Notes: generated from the letters alone by a model not told the origin. A DNA stretch of 64,000 nt from an uncultured Spirochaetales bacterium (GCA_902774115.1 CACYHH010000002.1:1-64000); one strand, 5' to 3'. Shown: positions 26,328 through 35,742, counted from the first letter of the stretch. A program made the numbers and translations.

Positions 26328-27165
26328 GTTTTTGTCCTGATTCGTCGGTTACTTTTCCTATTTCGAAGGCTCCGTCGATTTTATGATCCGCGCTGAATAG
26401 CATAATAAACTCCTCTCCGCTTCCGAAAAGAAATCTTTCAAGCGGTTCGGAATAAGTACGGCTGTATTCGGCGACTTCTTCATGAACCGGGATTTTGTCA
26501 AAGTCGATTTCAATTGAAACATCAGAGAGCGCGCAAAGCAGTCTGAGTTCGCTCATAAGGGAATCGCTTATATCTATCGCTGCATTCAACTCATTGATTT
26601 TATTTGGAATATGTAAAAAAGGATCGGGGCATAAAAAGCGCTGTTTCGACTTTTCAAACCCCGGGATTTTGTGTTTTAAAGCCTTGTAACCGCAGAGTGA
26701 AAGCCCTGTTTCGGCTGCTAAATAGACGAAATCACCCGGTTTTGCCGCACTTCTGAGGAGCGGTTTTTCAGGCTTGTTACCGAACATCGTGACGCCGAGA
26801 GTGAATTTTTCAGCCGCAGTCGTGTCGCCGCCAAGCAGTGCGATTCCGTATTTTTCCGCAAAATTACGGATTCCTTCGATCATTTTCTTCGCGTTTTCAA
26901 AGCCGTTTTCTGGAACCGCGATGTTTAGAAGATAGTGAGTCGGCTTCGAGCCCATCGAAATCACGTCGCTCGCATTTGCCGCCATAAGCCTCCAGCCAAC
27001 AGCTTCAGCCGGCATGAAAGAAAGGTCGAAGTGGACATTTTCGCAGAAATGATCGGTAGTTACGACAAGTGATTTTTCGTTCCACACCGCGCAGTCATCG
27101 CCGATGAAAGCGTTTTTTCCGCCTTTCGCGAAATTTATGAGTTCCCATTCTCTGTTGTTCAGCAT
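26260..27165 (-). CDS. thiL: Thiamine-monophosphate kinase
   Basis: 301 residues from the ATG with GGAGG five bases away; a GTG two codons earlier touches that site. FIGDDCAVW, TTDHFCENVHFDLSF, AVGWRLMAANASDVISMGSKP and LLGGDTTAAEKFTLGVTMFG are the family's metal and nucleotide motifs; IDISDSLMSEL and LFGSGEEFIMLF complete the site. It phosphorylates thiamine monophosphate to the diphosphate cofactor. No TPP-type element is visible upstream. Confidence 0.93.
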   Translation of the reverse strand: MLNNREWELINFAKGGKNAFIGDDCAVWNEKSLVVTTDHFCENVHFDLSFMPAEAVGWRLMAANASDVISMGSKPTHYLLNIAVPENGFENAKKMIEGIRNFAEKYGIALLGGDTTAAEKFTLGVTMFGNKPEKPLLRSAAKPGDFVYLAAETGLSLCGYKALKHKIPGFEKSKQRFLCPDPFLHIPNKINELNAAIDISDSLMSELRLLCALSDVSIEIDFDKIPVHEEVAEYSRTYSEPLERFLFGSGEEFIMLFSADHKIDGAFEIGKVTDESGQKLEITGKNGVFDADSVKLFSHFG

Positions 27166-27274
27166 TTTCACCTCCGAAAACGGCGCTTTTTAGCAAAAAC
27201 GGATAAAAAAATAAATAAAAATGTAACTTTTTCATACTTTACAGGTCGTATCGGTGTTGTTTGTTGAGGTCGTT

Positions 27275-27886
27275 ATGGAAAAGGAAAGAGAAAATCTTGA
27301 AAAAGTGCCTGAAGAATACGGCAAGCTGCTGAAATCCTACAAGAAATCCGATGACGAGATCGGTGAAGAATTTCAGAAAAAAATCAATGCCCGGCTTGAA
27401 GAAATCGCCGCAGTCAGGAAAAGACGCGCAAAATTCATTGCGTTTTCGAGAACAGTTTCGGCTGTTGCCGCTGTTTTTGCAGTTGTTTTTTTTATTTTTC
27501 TTTTTGCTCCGGACACAAGTGAAAACGGTGAAAAAATTTCCGAATCAACTGTCGCGGCCGGTAATCCTGTGACAATAAATCTTGTCTATGATGCGGTGGA
27601 AGATCTTGAAAATGTTAAGTTTTCCATCAAACTTGATGACGGTGTCTCATTCCTGTCATCAAACGAAAAAATCAGGAACACCCGCTCCCACGAGTGGACG
27701 GGAAAGCTCAAAAAAGGGAAAAACACGATCCCGTTTGTCGTAAAAACAGAGAAAAACGGCCGGATGGAAATCCTCACCTCGGCTGAATATTCAAACTATT
27801 CACACAAGCACAAAATAGTTCTTGACGCGCAGAAAAATGAGACTAAAGTTTCGATGTTCGTTTTTGCTCCGTCACCTTTGAACTAA
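27275..27886 (+). CDS. Single-pass membrane protein (anti-sigma-like layout)
   Basis: 203 residues from the ATG with GAGG upstream. Residues 1-55 are charged and helical (EEFQKKINARLEEIAAVRKRR), one membrane span follows (about 60-80), then a beta-rich extracytoplasmic domain of about 110 residues (VTINLVYDAVEDLENVKFSIKLDDGV, a CARDB or Fn3-like pattern). This layout is seen in anti-sigma factors, but no zinc motif or sigma gene is nearby. A TTG-start gene follows after 6 bases. Confidence 0.68.
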   Translation: MEKERENLEKVPEEYGKLLKSYKKSDDEIGEEFQKKINARLEEIAAVRKRRAKFIAFSRTVSAVAAVFAVVFFIFLFAPDTSENGEKISESTVAAGNPVTINLVYDAVEDLENVKFSIKLDDGVSFLSSNEKIRNTRSHEWTGKLKKGKNTIPFVVKTEKNGRMEILTSAEYSNYSHKHKIVLDAQKNETKVSMFVFAPSPLN

Positions 27887-27892
27887 GATGCT

Positions 27893-28795
27893 TTGAAATT
27901 TCAAATATTTGTTTTTATTACTCTTTTCTTATTGTTTACAATTGTTTCCGCTAGTGATGAAAAGCCTTTTGAACTGACTGTCGAAATCAGCGAAGGGGCA
28001 AATGCGCCGGATTGGGAAAGCGTGGTTTTTGCCGGTCTCGATAAAGAGTCTGAAAAAGAGGAAGAATCAGCCGAGAAAGAAGAAAAAGCTGAAGAAAAAG
28101 ATGGGGAAAAGAAAAAAACGCCCGAAAAAAAGCATGAAATAAGTGATAAAACAGAGCCTGATGATGCTGACACAGAAGTTTTTGAAGCTAAACCAAAGGA
28201 AGATGAGCCCGCAAAAGAGGAATACAGCCCTGCTTCCAGAAACTGGGGCGAATACTACGGAACGACTCCTAAATACGACTATCCGGTTTACGAAAAAAAG
28301 GAGAAAAAAGACGGCGAAAAAGTCGCAAAAACCGAAAAAGAACCTGAAATCATTAAGGAAGATGACTCATCGTCACTTTCGGTCGATCTTGTTCTCCAGA
28401 CCCAGCACGACACAGAGTTTGATCCGATGCTGAGTACAGGCGTCAGGGTAAATTTCGCGAACATTTATTCAACTCTTTCGGTGGGAACCGACTACAGTAC
28501 ATCCTCGCAGCGGGCATATTCTTTAGGCATAACCGCCGGAGGTTTCTACAAAATAAGCGATTTCGCGCTGAAAGCAGGACTCGGTTACAAAAAAATCTGG
28601 GACAACACCGGACATTCAAACTTCAACGACTGGTCGTTAGGTGTCGAAGCTGGCGGAAGTTACAGTGTTTTCAGCTGGTTTGCCTTGGGAGCCGGAATCG
28701 GGATGAATTACAGCGTCCTCAAGGATTCAGGTTTTACAAACGGCAAATTCGTTCCGACGTTTTTCGCCGATTTTGAGTTCAGCCTTATCAAATAA
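27893..28795 (+). CDS. Exported protein with Glu/Lys linker and small beta-barrel
   Basis: 300 residues; TTG start is the only one that keeps the signal peptide (FVFITLFLLFTIVSA). Residues 45-165 are rich in Glu, Lys, Asp and Pro. The last 130 alternate like an eight-strand barrel (SVDLVLQTQHDTEF, FALKAGLGYKKIW, WFALGAGIGMNYS, TFFADFEFSLIK). Probably an outer-membrane protein with a periplasmic spacer. It follows the anti-sigma-like gene by 6 bases. Confidence 0.68.
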   Translation: MKFQIFVFITLFLLFTIVSASDEKPFELTVEISEGANAPDWESVVFAGLDKESEKEEESAEKEEKAEEKDGEKKKTPEKKHEISDKTEPDDADTEVFEAKPKEDEPAKEEYSPASRNWGEYYGTTPKYDYPVYEKKEKKDGEKVAKTEKEPEIIKEDDSSSLSVDLVLQTQHDTEFDPMLSTGVRVNFANIYSTLSVGTDYSTSSQRAYSLGITAGGFYKISDFALKAGLGYKKIWDNTGHSNFNDWSLGVEAGGSYSVFSWFALGAGIGMNYSVLKDSGFTNGKFVPTFFADFEFSLIK

Positions 28796-28805
28796 TTGAA
28801 ATTCT

Positions 28806-29681
28806 TCAGTTTTTAGAACCGGGATGCGCCTTTCGGTAAACTTTTGTGAGTTCTTCGATCGAAAGGTGGGTGTAGATTTCTGTCGTCGAAAGGTTGCTGT
28901 GCCCTAAAAGAGACTGCAGGTATCTGAGATTCATGCCGTTTTCCAAAAAATGGGTCGCAAAACTGTGACGCAGCATGTGGGGGGTGATTTTGCGGTAAAT
29001 CCCGCAGTTTTTTGCCAGAGTGTCGATTATGTACTGCACGCCGCGCTCTGTCAGCGGTTCCCCTTTAAGATTGCAGAAAATTATTGAATCCTTTTCTTTC
29101 CCGGTCGGACGCTTCATAAGATAATTCTCAATAGAATCAATGGCTTGGCTCGTTACCGGAAGCAGTCTTTCCTTTTTGCCTTTTCCCAAAACACTGACAG
29201 TTTTTCCTTTAAAATCCATGTCCTTTATTTTGAGCGAAATGAGTTCTCCGACACGGACTCCGCTGCTGTAAAGCATTTCGATTATCGCCCTGTCGCGCAG
29301 ACCTTTGAGGTTCTGCGGATAGTTGTATTCGATGAGTCTTGCCATTTCTTCGCGTGTCAAAGCTCCGGGAAGAACGCCGTCCTTTTTCGGACCGGTCAGC
29401 GTAAGTGCCGGATTATCTTCAATAATTTTGCGTTTGTGCAGAAGAAGGTAGAACTGTCGTATCGATACGATTTTACGCCGCAGCGACGATGCCTTGACCT
29501 CAGAATAAATCGATCCGAGATAGTCTTTAAGATCGTCTTTAGACAGTTCGGTGAGATCAAGGTCAAGTTCCGCGAAGTAACGCCGCATAAGCTCTATATC
29601 GAGGCAGTATGAATCGGCCGTTTTTATTGAATAACGTTTCTCGTGAAGCAGAAAATCGTGAAAAAGTTTAATGCTATCCAT
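28806..29681 (-). CDS. Tyrosine recombinase, XerC/XerD type
   Basis: 291 residues, the usual length. N-terminal SAM-like domain (1-95), then the catalytic domain with Arg143 (GVRVGEL), Lys167, His235-x-x-Arg238-His239 (HMLRHSFATHFL), His261 (LLGHSNLSTTEIYTHLS) and Tyr270. Chromosome-dimer resolution is the usual role; without a second copy I cannot choose XerC or XerD. Its start overlaps the stop of the S9 peptidase gene by one base (TGATG). Nothing nearby suggests a mobile integrase. Confidence 0.9.
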   Translation of the reverse strand: MDSIKLFHDFLLHEKRYSIKTADSYCLDIELMRRYFAELDLDLTELSKDDLKDYLGSIYSEVKASSLRRKIVSIRQFYLLLHKRKIIEDNPALTLTGPKKDGVLPGALTREEMARLIEYNYPQNLKGLRDRAIIEMLYSSGVRVGELISLKIKDMDFKGKTVSVLGKGKKERLLPVTSQAIDSIENYLMKRPTGKEKDSIIFCNLKGEPLTERGVQYIIDTLAKNCGIYRKITPHMLRHSFATHFLENGMNLRYLQSLLGHSNLSTTEIYTHLSIEELTKVYRKAHPGSKN

Positions 29682-31540
29682 CAGTTATCCTTTGCACAAC
29701 TTTCGATGAAATCAGCGCTTTTCCGGAAGTATATATTCCGGTTTTCTTTTTTGCGGTAGCCGTGACCTTCGTCTTCAAAAACGTGTTTCTGCACTTTTTT
29801 GCCCGCCTTTTTGAGTTTGTCGATGAGAATGTAGGCGTCGCTGACCGGAACTCTCGGATCGTTTGCACCGTGGAAAACAAAAAGTTCGCCTTTTATTTTT
29901 TCAGCCATGTTTGTCGGTGAAACCGAAGCTAAAAACTCTCTGTCGGTGAGCGGGCCGTATTCGGCTTCACGCAGATGACGGCGGTAACTTGAAGTGTTTT
30001 CAAGGAAATTTATGAGATCGACGACTCCGACATTGTCGATTCCGCAGATGTAGTCGTCGGCGAACTGCGCCATTGATGCGACTGTCATGAATCCGCCGTA
30101 ACTTCCGCCGCTTGCAATGAATCTGTTCGGTTTTGAAATGCCGCTTTTTACTAAATCTTCAAGTATCGCGCCGCCGTCTTTGACCGCGTTCATGCGGAGT
30201 TTGTAATTGTCGAGATCCATGTATCTTTTGCCGTAGCCCGACGATCCGCGGACATTCGGAGCGACAACGGCGATCCCTTTTGAAAGATAATACTGGAACT
30301 GCGTTGTAAAACCCGGTCTGAACTGACCTTCCGGTCCGCCGTGGAAGTAAACGATCGTCGGATAAGGTGCTTTGCCCGTTTTCGGGAGATAGAGGAAGTA
30401 GGGGATTTCTTCGCCGTCGAAACTTTTGACTTTTCTGAGTTCTGGCGCCGCAAAAAGCGAAACATCGATCCCGTTGTCTTTCGAATATCCGAAAACTTCT
30501 GATTTTTTTGTAGTTAAATCAATAACTTGTAATGCCGGAAGCTCGCTGTCTTTTGAAATTCTGACAACCGCTCTGCCGTTTTTGAGTGAACTTACCGAAA
30601 CAAGCGATTTGCCGAAATCAAGCGGCTCGGTTTGAGCGTCGTGATAGTAAAAACAGCGGTTGTACCCCTCTTCGTTCGTGCAGAAAAGTGCCGAATTGCG
30701 GTTTGTTTTATCAACGGCGGCGAGTTCTATTCCCCACTTGTCCTCAAAAAGAGTTTTCTTTGAGTTTTCTTTGATTATTTCAAGATATTCCATGTCGTTT
30801 TTTTCGTTCGTACGCATCAGGATGCCGCCGTCGAAAAATGCAATCGGAATATATTTTTTGTTCTCGTCGCCAACTTTCATTTTTTTCGCTTTGCCGTTCT
30901 GGAAGCGGTAGGGAACGGTTTTCATGTTGCTTTCGTATGTATAGAAAAGAAAATCGTCCTTCGACAAAGCGTCGGTTATGCTGTTAAATCCTTTCTTTTC
31001 AACAAGTAAAGTCCGTTTTTTTGCAGCAATATCAAAGTGATAGATATAAAAATCCTTGCCGTTCGCCTCGTTTGAAGCAAACAGAAACTCATTTTCGTTT
31101 ATCCATGTCGGGTCTTCGTAGCGGACGGCGTCATCGGCGAGAAGGGGCTCGTATTTGCCCGTCTCAAAAGAGTAGAGATAGAAGTCGTACTGCTCGTTTC
31201 CCCCTTTTGAAGAGATGAAAATGAGCTGCGATTCTTCCGGGCTCACTTTGTAGCCGTCGACCGCATCGTTCAGAAAGGTTAGCTGTTTAGTTTCTTTTCC
31301 GTCAGCCGACTCAAGATAGAGCTGGGCTGCGTTCTCTTTTCTTGCGAGATAGAGTTTCCGGCCGTCTTTCATAACGAAACCTGTATGAGAAGTCTCGATT
31401 CCGGTGTAGTCGAGTATCGTTTTCACCTTTTCGGCAGGCTGAACAGCCTCTTTTTTTGTTTCAGCGGCCGGTTTTTCGGTTTTTGAACAGGAAACAATGC
31501 AAAACAGAATCGTAAGGGAGATAAAAATGATTTTTTTCAT
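29681..31540 (-). CDS. S9 prolyl-oligopeptidase-family lipoprotein
   Basis: 619 residues. Lipobox CIVSC (Cys18), a seven-bladed propeller-like region (about 60-370) and an alpha/beta-hydrolase domain. Catalytic Ser480 (ASGGSYGGFM), Asp561 (HGANDPRVP) and His593 (DEGHGY) are complete; YFHGGPEGQ forms the oxyanion loop. Such enzymes cut peptides after selected residues (acylaminoacyl or prolyl sites). As a lipoprotein it should work in the periplasm or on the cell surface. Confidence 0.92.
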   Translation of the reverse strand: MKKIIFISLTILFCIVSCSKTEKPAAETKKEAVQPAEKVKTILDYTGIETSHTGFVMKDGRKLYLARKENAAQLYLESADGKETKQLTFLNDAVDGYKVSPEESQLIFISSKGGNEQYDFYLYSFETGKYEPLLADDAVRYEDPTWINENEFLFASNEANGKDFYIYHFDIAAKKRTLLVEKKGFNSITDALSKDDFLFYTYESNMKTVPYRFQNGKAKKMKVGDENKKYIPIAFFDGGILMRTNEKNDMEYLEIIKENSKKTLFEDKWGIELAAVDKTNRNSALFCTNEEGYNRCFYYHDAQTEPLDFGKSLVSVSSLKNGRAVVRISKDSELPALQVIDLTTKKSEVFGYSKDNGIDVSLFAAPELRKVKSFDGEEIPYFLYLPKTGKAPYPTIVYFHGGPEGQFRPGFTTQFQYYLSKGIAVVAPNVRGSSGYGKRYMDLDNYKLRMNAVKDGGAILEDLVKSGISKPNRFIASGGSYGGFMTVASMAQFADDYICGIDNVGVVDLINFLENTSSYRRHLREAEYGPLTDREFLASVSPTNMAEKIKGELFVFHGANDPRVPVSDAYILIDKLKKAGKKVQKHVFEDEGHGYRKKENRNIYFRKSADFIESCAKDN

Positions 31541-31577
31541 AGCAACTCCAAAATTGAGATTATTTTTAAAGGCTGAA

Positions 31578-32501
31578 TCAAAGTTTATCGACTATATTGT
31601 CGCGTCTCAGAAACTCTCTGTGATGACCGGGATGCTCTTCGAGGATTCTGGTCAGATATTTGAGATTGCTGTCCATTCCTTTGCGGTAAAGGTCTTCGTT
31701 GATGTCGTATCTTTTCTGAAAGTGAAGGATAAGATTTGCGTTTACTCCGTCCAAAGCATTTGCAAGACGGTCTTCCATGATTTTGAAGAAACCTATGGTT
31801 TTGGTCAGAAGATCGGCTTCCGACGAATAGAAAGGAATGTTTCCCATTTCGAATTCGCGGTACAGGAAAAGAAGTTTTTCCAGGTAAATTCTGTCTGCCA
31901 TCTGTCCGATGAGGTCGGCGGAAGCGAGAATTTTCGCGAATCTTTCAGTTTCGGCATCGATAAATTTTATGTCGGCAAGTTTTACGCTGAGATCTGTAAG
32001 AAGAATCATCTGTTTGGTTTTTTCAATATCTTCAGAAGGATAGCCTTTCTGCGACATATATTTTTCTGCAAAAACCATGCTGCGTCTTACATGAGTCGAA
32101 GTGTAGACGGCACCGTTTTCAACCGGATCGTTGATTTCGGGAATGTAGCCGGTATCGTGAAAAACGGCGGCGATTCCTACAAGAAAAACATTGTGTTTCG
32201 TGAATTTTTCGCCGTTCAGCATCAGGGAATCGGCAATGCGGAGCGATGCCAGAGTTACATCGATAACGTGTCTGAAATCGTGGTATTCGGTGTCGCAGGA
32301 TTTGTATCCTTCGTATTTGCCGGTGTAGAGACGGTAAACATCATCGAAAATCGCGAGAGCTTTTTCTATGGAACCTTCATCAAGACCGGTTACCTGCATC
32401 AAACGCAGAAATACGCCCCTGCATTCTTCGACATTCCGCGTGTCTGCTAACCTTGCGAGCTGAAGAGGAAAAGCTGATTTATTAATCGTAAAATCACTCA
32501 T
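31578..32501 (-). CDS. HD-domain phosphohydrolase
   Basis: 307 residues, all helical. EYHDFRHVIDVTLASLRIADSL and AAVFHDTGYI supply the His...His-Asp metal set, and ASADLIGQMADRIYLEKL the distal Asp, as in HDc/PDEase-like enzymes acting on nucleotides or phosphoesters. The substrate is unknown. Its promoter (32510-32537) places the transcript start only about 2-5 bases before the ATG and no ribosome site exists between, so the message looks leaderless. Confidence 0.82.
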   Translation of the reverse strand: MSDFTINKSAFPLQLARLADTRNVEECRGVFLRLMQVTGLDEGSIEKALAIFDDVYRLYTGKYEGYKSCDTEYHDFRHVIDVTLASLRIADSLMLNGEKFTKHNVFLVGIAAVFHDTGYIPEINDPVENGAVYTSTHVRRSMVFAEKYMSQKGYPSEDIEKTKQMILLTDLSVKLADIKFIDAETERFAKILASADLIGQMADRIYLEKLLFLYREFEMGNIPFYSSEADLLTKTIGFFKIMEDRLANALDGVNANLILHFQKRYDINEDLYRKGMDSNLKYLTRILEEHPGHHREFLRRDNIVDKL

Positions 32502-32509
32502 GGCTCAAT

Positions 32510-32537
32510 ATTGTATAAATAATTTATTGTTTGTCAA
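32510..32537 (-). promoter_or_regulatory. Promoter of the HD-domain gene (near-leaderless)
   Basis: Minus strand: perfect TTGACA (32537-32532), 16-bp spacer, TACAAT (32515-32510); the ATG begins eight bases later at 32501. Confidence 0.7.
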
Positions 32538-32557
32538 ATGATTTTTTACCATTACCT

Positions 32558-33706
32558 TTATTTCAATGTTACAGGATCCGGCGAGAAAATAGTTCCTGCG
32601 TTGTTGACGATAAACGCGCAGTCGCTGCCGTCTTCGATTTTGACCTGCTCGATGAAGTTCGCCGGACCGTCGAATTTGCTCGATTCATCTTTGATCTTGT
32701 TGTCTGATCCGCCTTGCAAAGCTTTGTTTTCTGCAAAAAGAATCTTCTGCTCGTCTGTCCATGTGACAAGAGCGTCGATTTTCAGACCGTCTTCAGAAAT
32801 CAAACCGTCGTGGATAACTGAAGACGATTTTTCGACCATATTCATTATGCTGTTTCCGCCGATCGTTCCTTTTGCGTTGACGGTAAGTCCCGGCATTCCG
32901 TCGTTGTCCCAGTCCTGAACGCACGGGTCGGTCGAATTTGTCGGAAGGTTGTATCCTGCCGGATTGTCGCCGTAGCATGCAGGATCGATTCCGCGGATCT
33001 CCCAGAAAACATCCTGATTGAATCCGAAAGTATCGTCATCATTTTTGGTGATATACGATTCTTTGTCAGCCGTTCCAAGAGCGTCTGCAAAAGACTGAGG
33101 CATGATAACTTGAAGAAGCGCGCTCATCGAGTTGTCGATTTTGATGTTGCAGTATGTTGCCTTGATATGAACTTTGTCCTGTTCCTGTTCCTGAACGATG
33201 TGGAAATATGTTCTCGTCCAGCCTTCTGCGAGGTCGATCGTAGCGACTTTCGAAGAAGATGTGAACCACATTTTCTGTGCGTAATATCCGCATACTTCCG
33301 GGTATTCTCCCGGATCGCATGTGCATTTTTCGGTGTCTTCCCAGTCGCCGTCTTTGCATACCTGATAAAGTTTGCCGTGCTGGGTAGAACCGCAGACTGT
33401 TTCGCCGAGTTTCGTTTCGCCTTCGGTGCAGTTTCCTGCTACCGGTCCTGTCGGTTCGTCGGTCGGATCAGTCGGTTCACCGGTCGGATCTGTCGGGTTT
33501 GTCGGCTCGTCGGTCGTCGGATCAGTCGGATTTGTCGGTTCGTCAGTCGGATCAGTATCGGTTGCCGTATCGGGATTGTCATTGGTGTCTGTGTCAGTGT
33601 CTGTGCCGGTATCCGAAGTATCGTTGCCGCCGTTACCGGAGTCACCGCATGAAACAACAAATAGAGCCATTACAAAAACTGCTAAAATCACTGTGAATTT
33701 TTTCAT
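32558..33706 (-). CDS. Lipoprotein with Pro/Thr repeat spacer
   Basis: 382 residues. Lipobox LFVVSC (Cys20), then Asp/Thr-rich and PTDPTDEPTN/PTGEPT repeats (residues 30-90). The remainder has a Cys-pair region (NCTEGETKLGETVCGS, CKDGDWEDTEKCTCDPGEYPEVCG) and a beta-rich domain without known relatives. It is built like the lipoprotein at 17510 but the domain differs. RBS AGGAGG. It lies 9 bases downstream of the FadL-like gene and may share its message. Confidence 0.8.
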   Translation of the reverse strand: MKKFTVILAVFVMALFVVSCGDSGNGGNDTSDTGTDTDTDTNDNPDTATDTDPTDEPTNPTDPTTDEPTNPTDPTGEPTDPTDEPTGPVAGNCTEGETKLGETVCGSTQHGKLYQVCKDGDWEDTEKCTCDPGEYPEVCGYYAQKMWFTSSSKVATIDLAEGWTRTYFHIVQEQEQDKVHIKATYCNIKIDNSMSALLQVIMPQSFADALGTADKESYITKNDDDTFGFNQDVFWEIRGIDPACYGDNPAGYNLPTNSTDPCVQDWDNDGMPGLTVNAKGTIGGNSIMNMVEKSSSVIHDGLISEDGLKIDALVTWTDEQKILFAENKALQGGSDNKIKDESSKFDGPANFIEQVKIEDGSDCAFIVNNAGTIFSPDPVTLK

Positions 33707-33715
33707 TTTATCCTC

Positions 33716-35314
33716 CTAAAAGTAAAGTGTAAGCCACAAGCCGCCTGTAAATATCTGACCGCTGCTTTTATATCCCGGATAACCGGGGTTGTTTGTCTGA
33801 AAACCTTCTGATTCCGCTATCGGAGTCCCGACAGGGCAGTCTCCGAAGCCGTCGCATTCGGAATCCGGGAACTCGTCGACTGTTTTTCCGTCTTTTCCGA
33901 CTGAATTTGCCTCGCCTTCCTCCTTTTTCGTCGTTCTTTCAAGCATTATGTGAGCCTGAAAGTTGCCGCCGAGCTCAAGCTGCAGATTTTCCGGAAGATC
34001 CCATGTGTAGCTGAAACCCGCCGCGATGCTCATCCTGTCGTTGTCGACATAGTTTGTTCTGCCGTCCTGCTTGGGGACAGGCGACATGAAGTAGCCGAGG
34101 TCGAGACCGGTTTTGATTGCGTGGTATTTGAAATTGGTGCCGAGAGTGAATTCCCAGCTGTCTTTCCATTTGTATTTCTTGACATATTCCGAAGCCCAGC
34201 CGCCGACTTTCATGTTGCCGTTTTCGTCTTTTTCCTGAATAGTGTTGTCCCAGTATATGTTGTATTCCGGGCTTTCATTGTAACGGTTTTTGTATTTTGA
34301 CCACTGTCTCCAGATAGCGGTAAAACCGACGCTGAGCTCAAGGTCGTTCTTGAATTTGTAGTCAACGATGGCGATTGACGGCGAGAGTGCAAGCGGTCTG
34401 AAAGCGTAAGCGACATGCACCCTGTTTCTGTTGATTTCGGCCTCTTTGTCGCGGTCGATATACCAGAAAGTGATTTTTGTATCGACATCGATGTCGGTTT
34501 TTGCCGGAAGATGTGCCGTGAAACCGAGCTGGATCGGCCCCCACGGTCTTACGATAAGTCCGAAATGGGGAACGAGTTTCGGTTTGATTTCAGCCATCGT
34601 CCCGATTTTATTCTCGTTTTTGCCCGCATCCGGAGTAAAGATCGGAGCCTGGACATTTGCTTCAGCCGTGATATTGACGCCGACTCCGGCATAAACCCAT
34701 TTGTAGCCGCCGGCAAGTGCAAGCGAAAGGTTGAAAGAGGTCATTCTGTCGTCGTAAAGCTCGTAGTGGAGCGAGTTAGAGAAATTTGCTTCTCTTTCGT
34801 CCGCGAAAAAGGATTTCTCCTTCATCAGCGAACCCATCGGGAGCATTCCGTAAAAACCAAGCGCAATATAGTCTTTCCAGATCGGAAGCACTAGTCCGAC
34901 CGCGCCGTAGAGGTTGCCTTCTTTGGAATCGTCTTTACCTCTTGCATCAAGATCCGCAGTAGGACGGGTCTTGTACGGAAGGTTTGTTTCGTATTTGTCC
35001 CTGTTTGTCTGGTTAGCGCCGTAAATTCCCGAGTTTTCGGTGATGTTTCCCACGATATTCAGAGAATCAGGACGGTCGAAAAGGGTTATGTCAAGATTAC
35101 GGTAGCTGTAAAAAAAGTTGAGAGTGAAACTTCTTTTTGTTTTCGGAAGAAGTGCCGGATTGAAATAAGTAGCCTCGGCACCGCCGACGAACATTCTCGC
35201 GCTGAAAGGATTCACTGTGCTTGTTGCGCCCAAAGTCTCGGTGACAGTTGATGCACAAAGTGTGGTAAATGAAAAAAACACTAATAAAAACAATGATTTA
35301 TTTGCGAATTTCAT
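33716..35314 (-). CDS. FadL/OmpP1-family outer-membrane transporter
   Basis: 532 residues from the ATG preceded by GGGGGA; the frame extends to 35422 without a start signal. Signal peptide (FLLVFFSFTTLCAS), then the FadL-type start GATSTVNPFSARMFVGGAEATYFNPALLPKTKRSF (hatch region with N-P-A). The barrel shows strands such as GVNITAEANVQ and LQLELGGNFQA and ends in GGLWLTLYF. FadL proteins carry fatty acids or other hydrophobic compounds inward. A long Cys/Gly loop sits before the last strand. Confidence 0.85.
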   Translation of the reverse strand: MKFANKSLFLLVFFSFTTLCASTVTETLGATSTVNPFSARMFVGGAEATYFNPALLPKTKRSFTLNFFYSYRNLDITLFDRPDSLNIVGNITENSGIYGANQTNRDKYETNLPYKTRPTADLDARGKDDSKEGNLYGAVGLVLPIWKDYIALGFYGMLPMGSLMKEKSFFADEREANFSNSLHYELYDDRMTSFNLSLALAGGYKWVYAGVGVNITAEANVQAPIFTPDAGKNENKIGTMAEIKPKLVPHFGLIVRPWGPIQLGFTAHLPAKTDIDVDTKITFWYIDRDKEAEINRNRVHVAYAFRPLALSPSIAIVDYKFKNDLELSVGFTAIWRQWSKYKNRYNESPEYNIYWDNTIQEKDENGNMKVGGWASEYVKKYKWKDSWEFTLGTNFKYHAIKTGLDLGYFMSPVPKQDGRTNYVDNDRMSIAAGFSYTWDLPENLQLELGGNFQAHIMLERTTKKEEGEANSVGKDGKTVDEFPDSECDGFGDCPVGTPIAESEGFQTNNPGYPGYKSSGQIFTGGLWLTLYF

Positions 35315-35360
35315 ATATATCCCCCAAATAGATTTACAATAAGCGTGGTTCAGACGGGCG

Positions 35361-35389
35361 AATTTATTAAAAATCATATTTAAAGTCAA
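35361..35389 (-). promoter_or_regulatory. Promoter of the FadL-like gene
   Basis: Minus strand: TTGACT (35389-35384), 17-bp spacer, TAAATT (35366-35361), then GC-rich cgcccg. Confidence 0.5.
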
Positions 35390-35400
35390 GAATCGGCGAT

Positions 35401-35428
35401 TTGTATCTTTAGCCGTTTTCACTATAAT
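35401..35428 (+). promoter_or_regulatory. Promoter of the small lipoprotein/coaE operon
   Basis: TTGTAT, 16-bp spacer, perfect TATAAT (35423-35428), then gccgcg. Confidence 0.6.
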
Positions 35429-35457
35429 GCCGCGAATTTTTTGTTCCGGAGGAAAAG

Positions 35458-35742
35458 ATGCGTTTGTTTTTTATCGCTGTTTCGGTGCTTTTTCTGATGT
35501 TTCTGGCCGGTTGCGAAGTAGAGCCGAAGTTGCCTGAAAACGCGCTCGTGATTGATCAGGTTATTTATGTCGATGAAGTTCAGGAAGGTGTCCCGCAGAC
35601 AGTGCAGATGCCGGACGGCAAAGTCGTAACCTACAAAATGCCGATGAAACTCAAGGACAAGCAGCTTATTAAAATCCGTGAAGTCGAAGGCGAGCCGCCT
35701 TACTACATCCGTGTCAGCCTCAAGGAACGTGATGGAAAATAG
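35458..35742 (+). CDS. Small lipoprotein resembling a DnaJ C-terminal subdomain
   Basis: 94 residues. Lipobox LAGC (Cys19). The mature part reads VIDQVIYVDEVQEGVPQTVQ, DGKVVTYKMPMKLKDKQLIKIREVEGEPPYYIRVSLKE. The order of a substrate strand, 'P-x-x-x-K-D-x-Q-x-I-K-I' and a final 'Y-I-R-V' strand recalls the Hsp40/DnaJ C-terminal domain; this is a resemblance only. RBS GGAGG. The coaE start lies inside its last codons. Confidence 0.68.
   Translation: MRLFFIAVSVLFLMFLAGCEVEPKLPENALVIDQVIYVDEVQEGVPQTVQMPDGKVVTYKMPMKLKDKQLIKIREVEGEPPYYIRVSLKERDGK

Noticed and set aside
26260-27260. TPP riboswitch near thiL
   Set aside because: The upstream spacer is under 100 bases and shows no thi-box (CUGAGA) or matching stems.
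28806-29681. Tyrosine recombinase as a mobile-element integrase
   Set aside because: It has XerC/D length and motifs, is coupled to an S9 peptidase gene, and no attachment repeat or phage gene is near.
31497-32450. 317-codon plus-strand open frame
   Set aside because: It is antisense to the HD-domain gene, which has clear motifs and a strong promoter.
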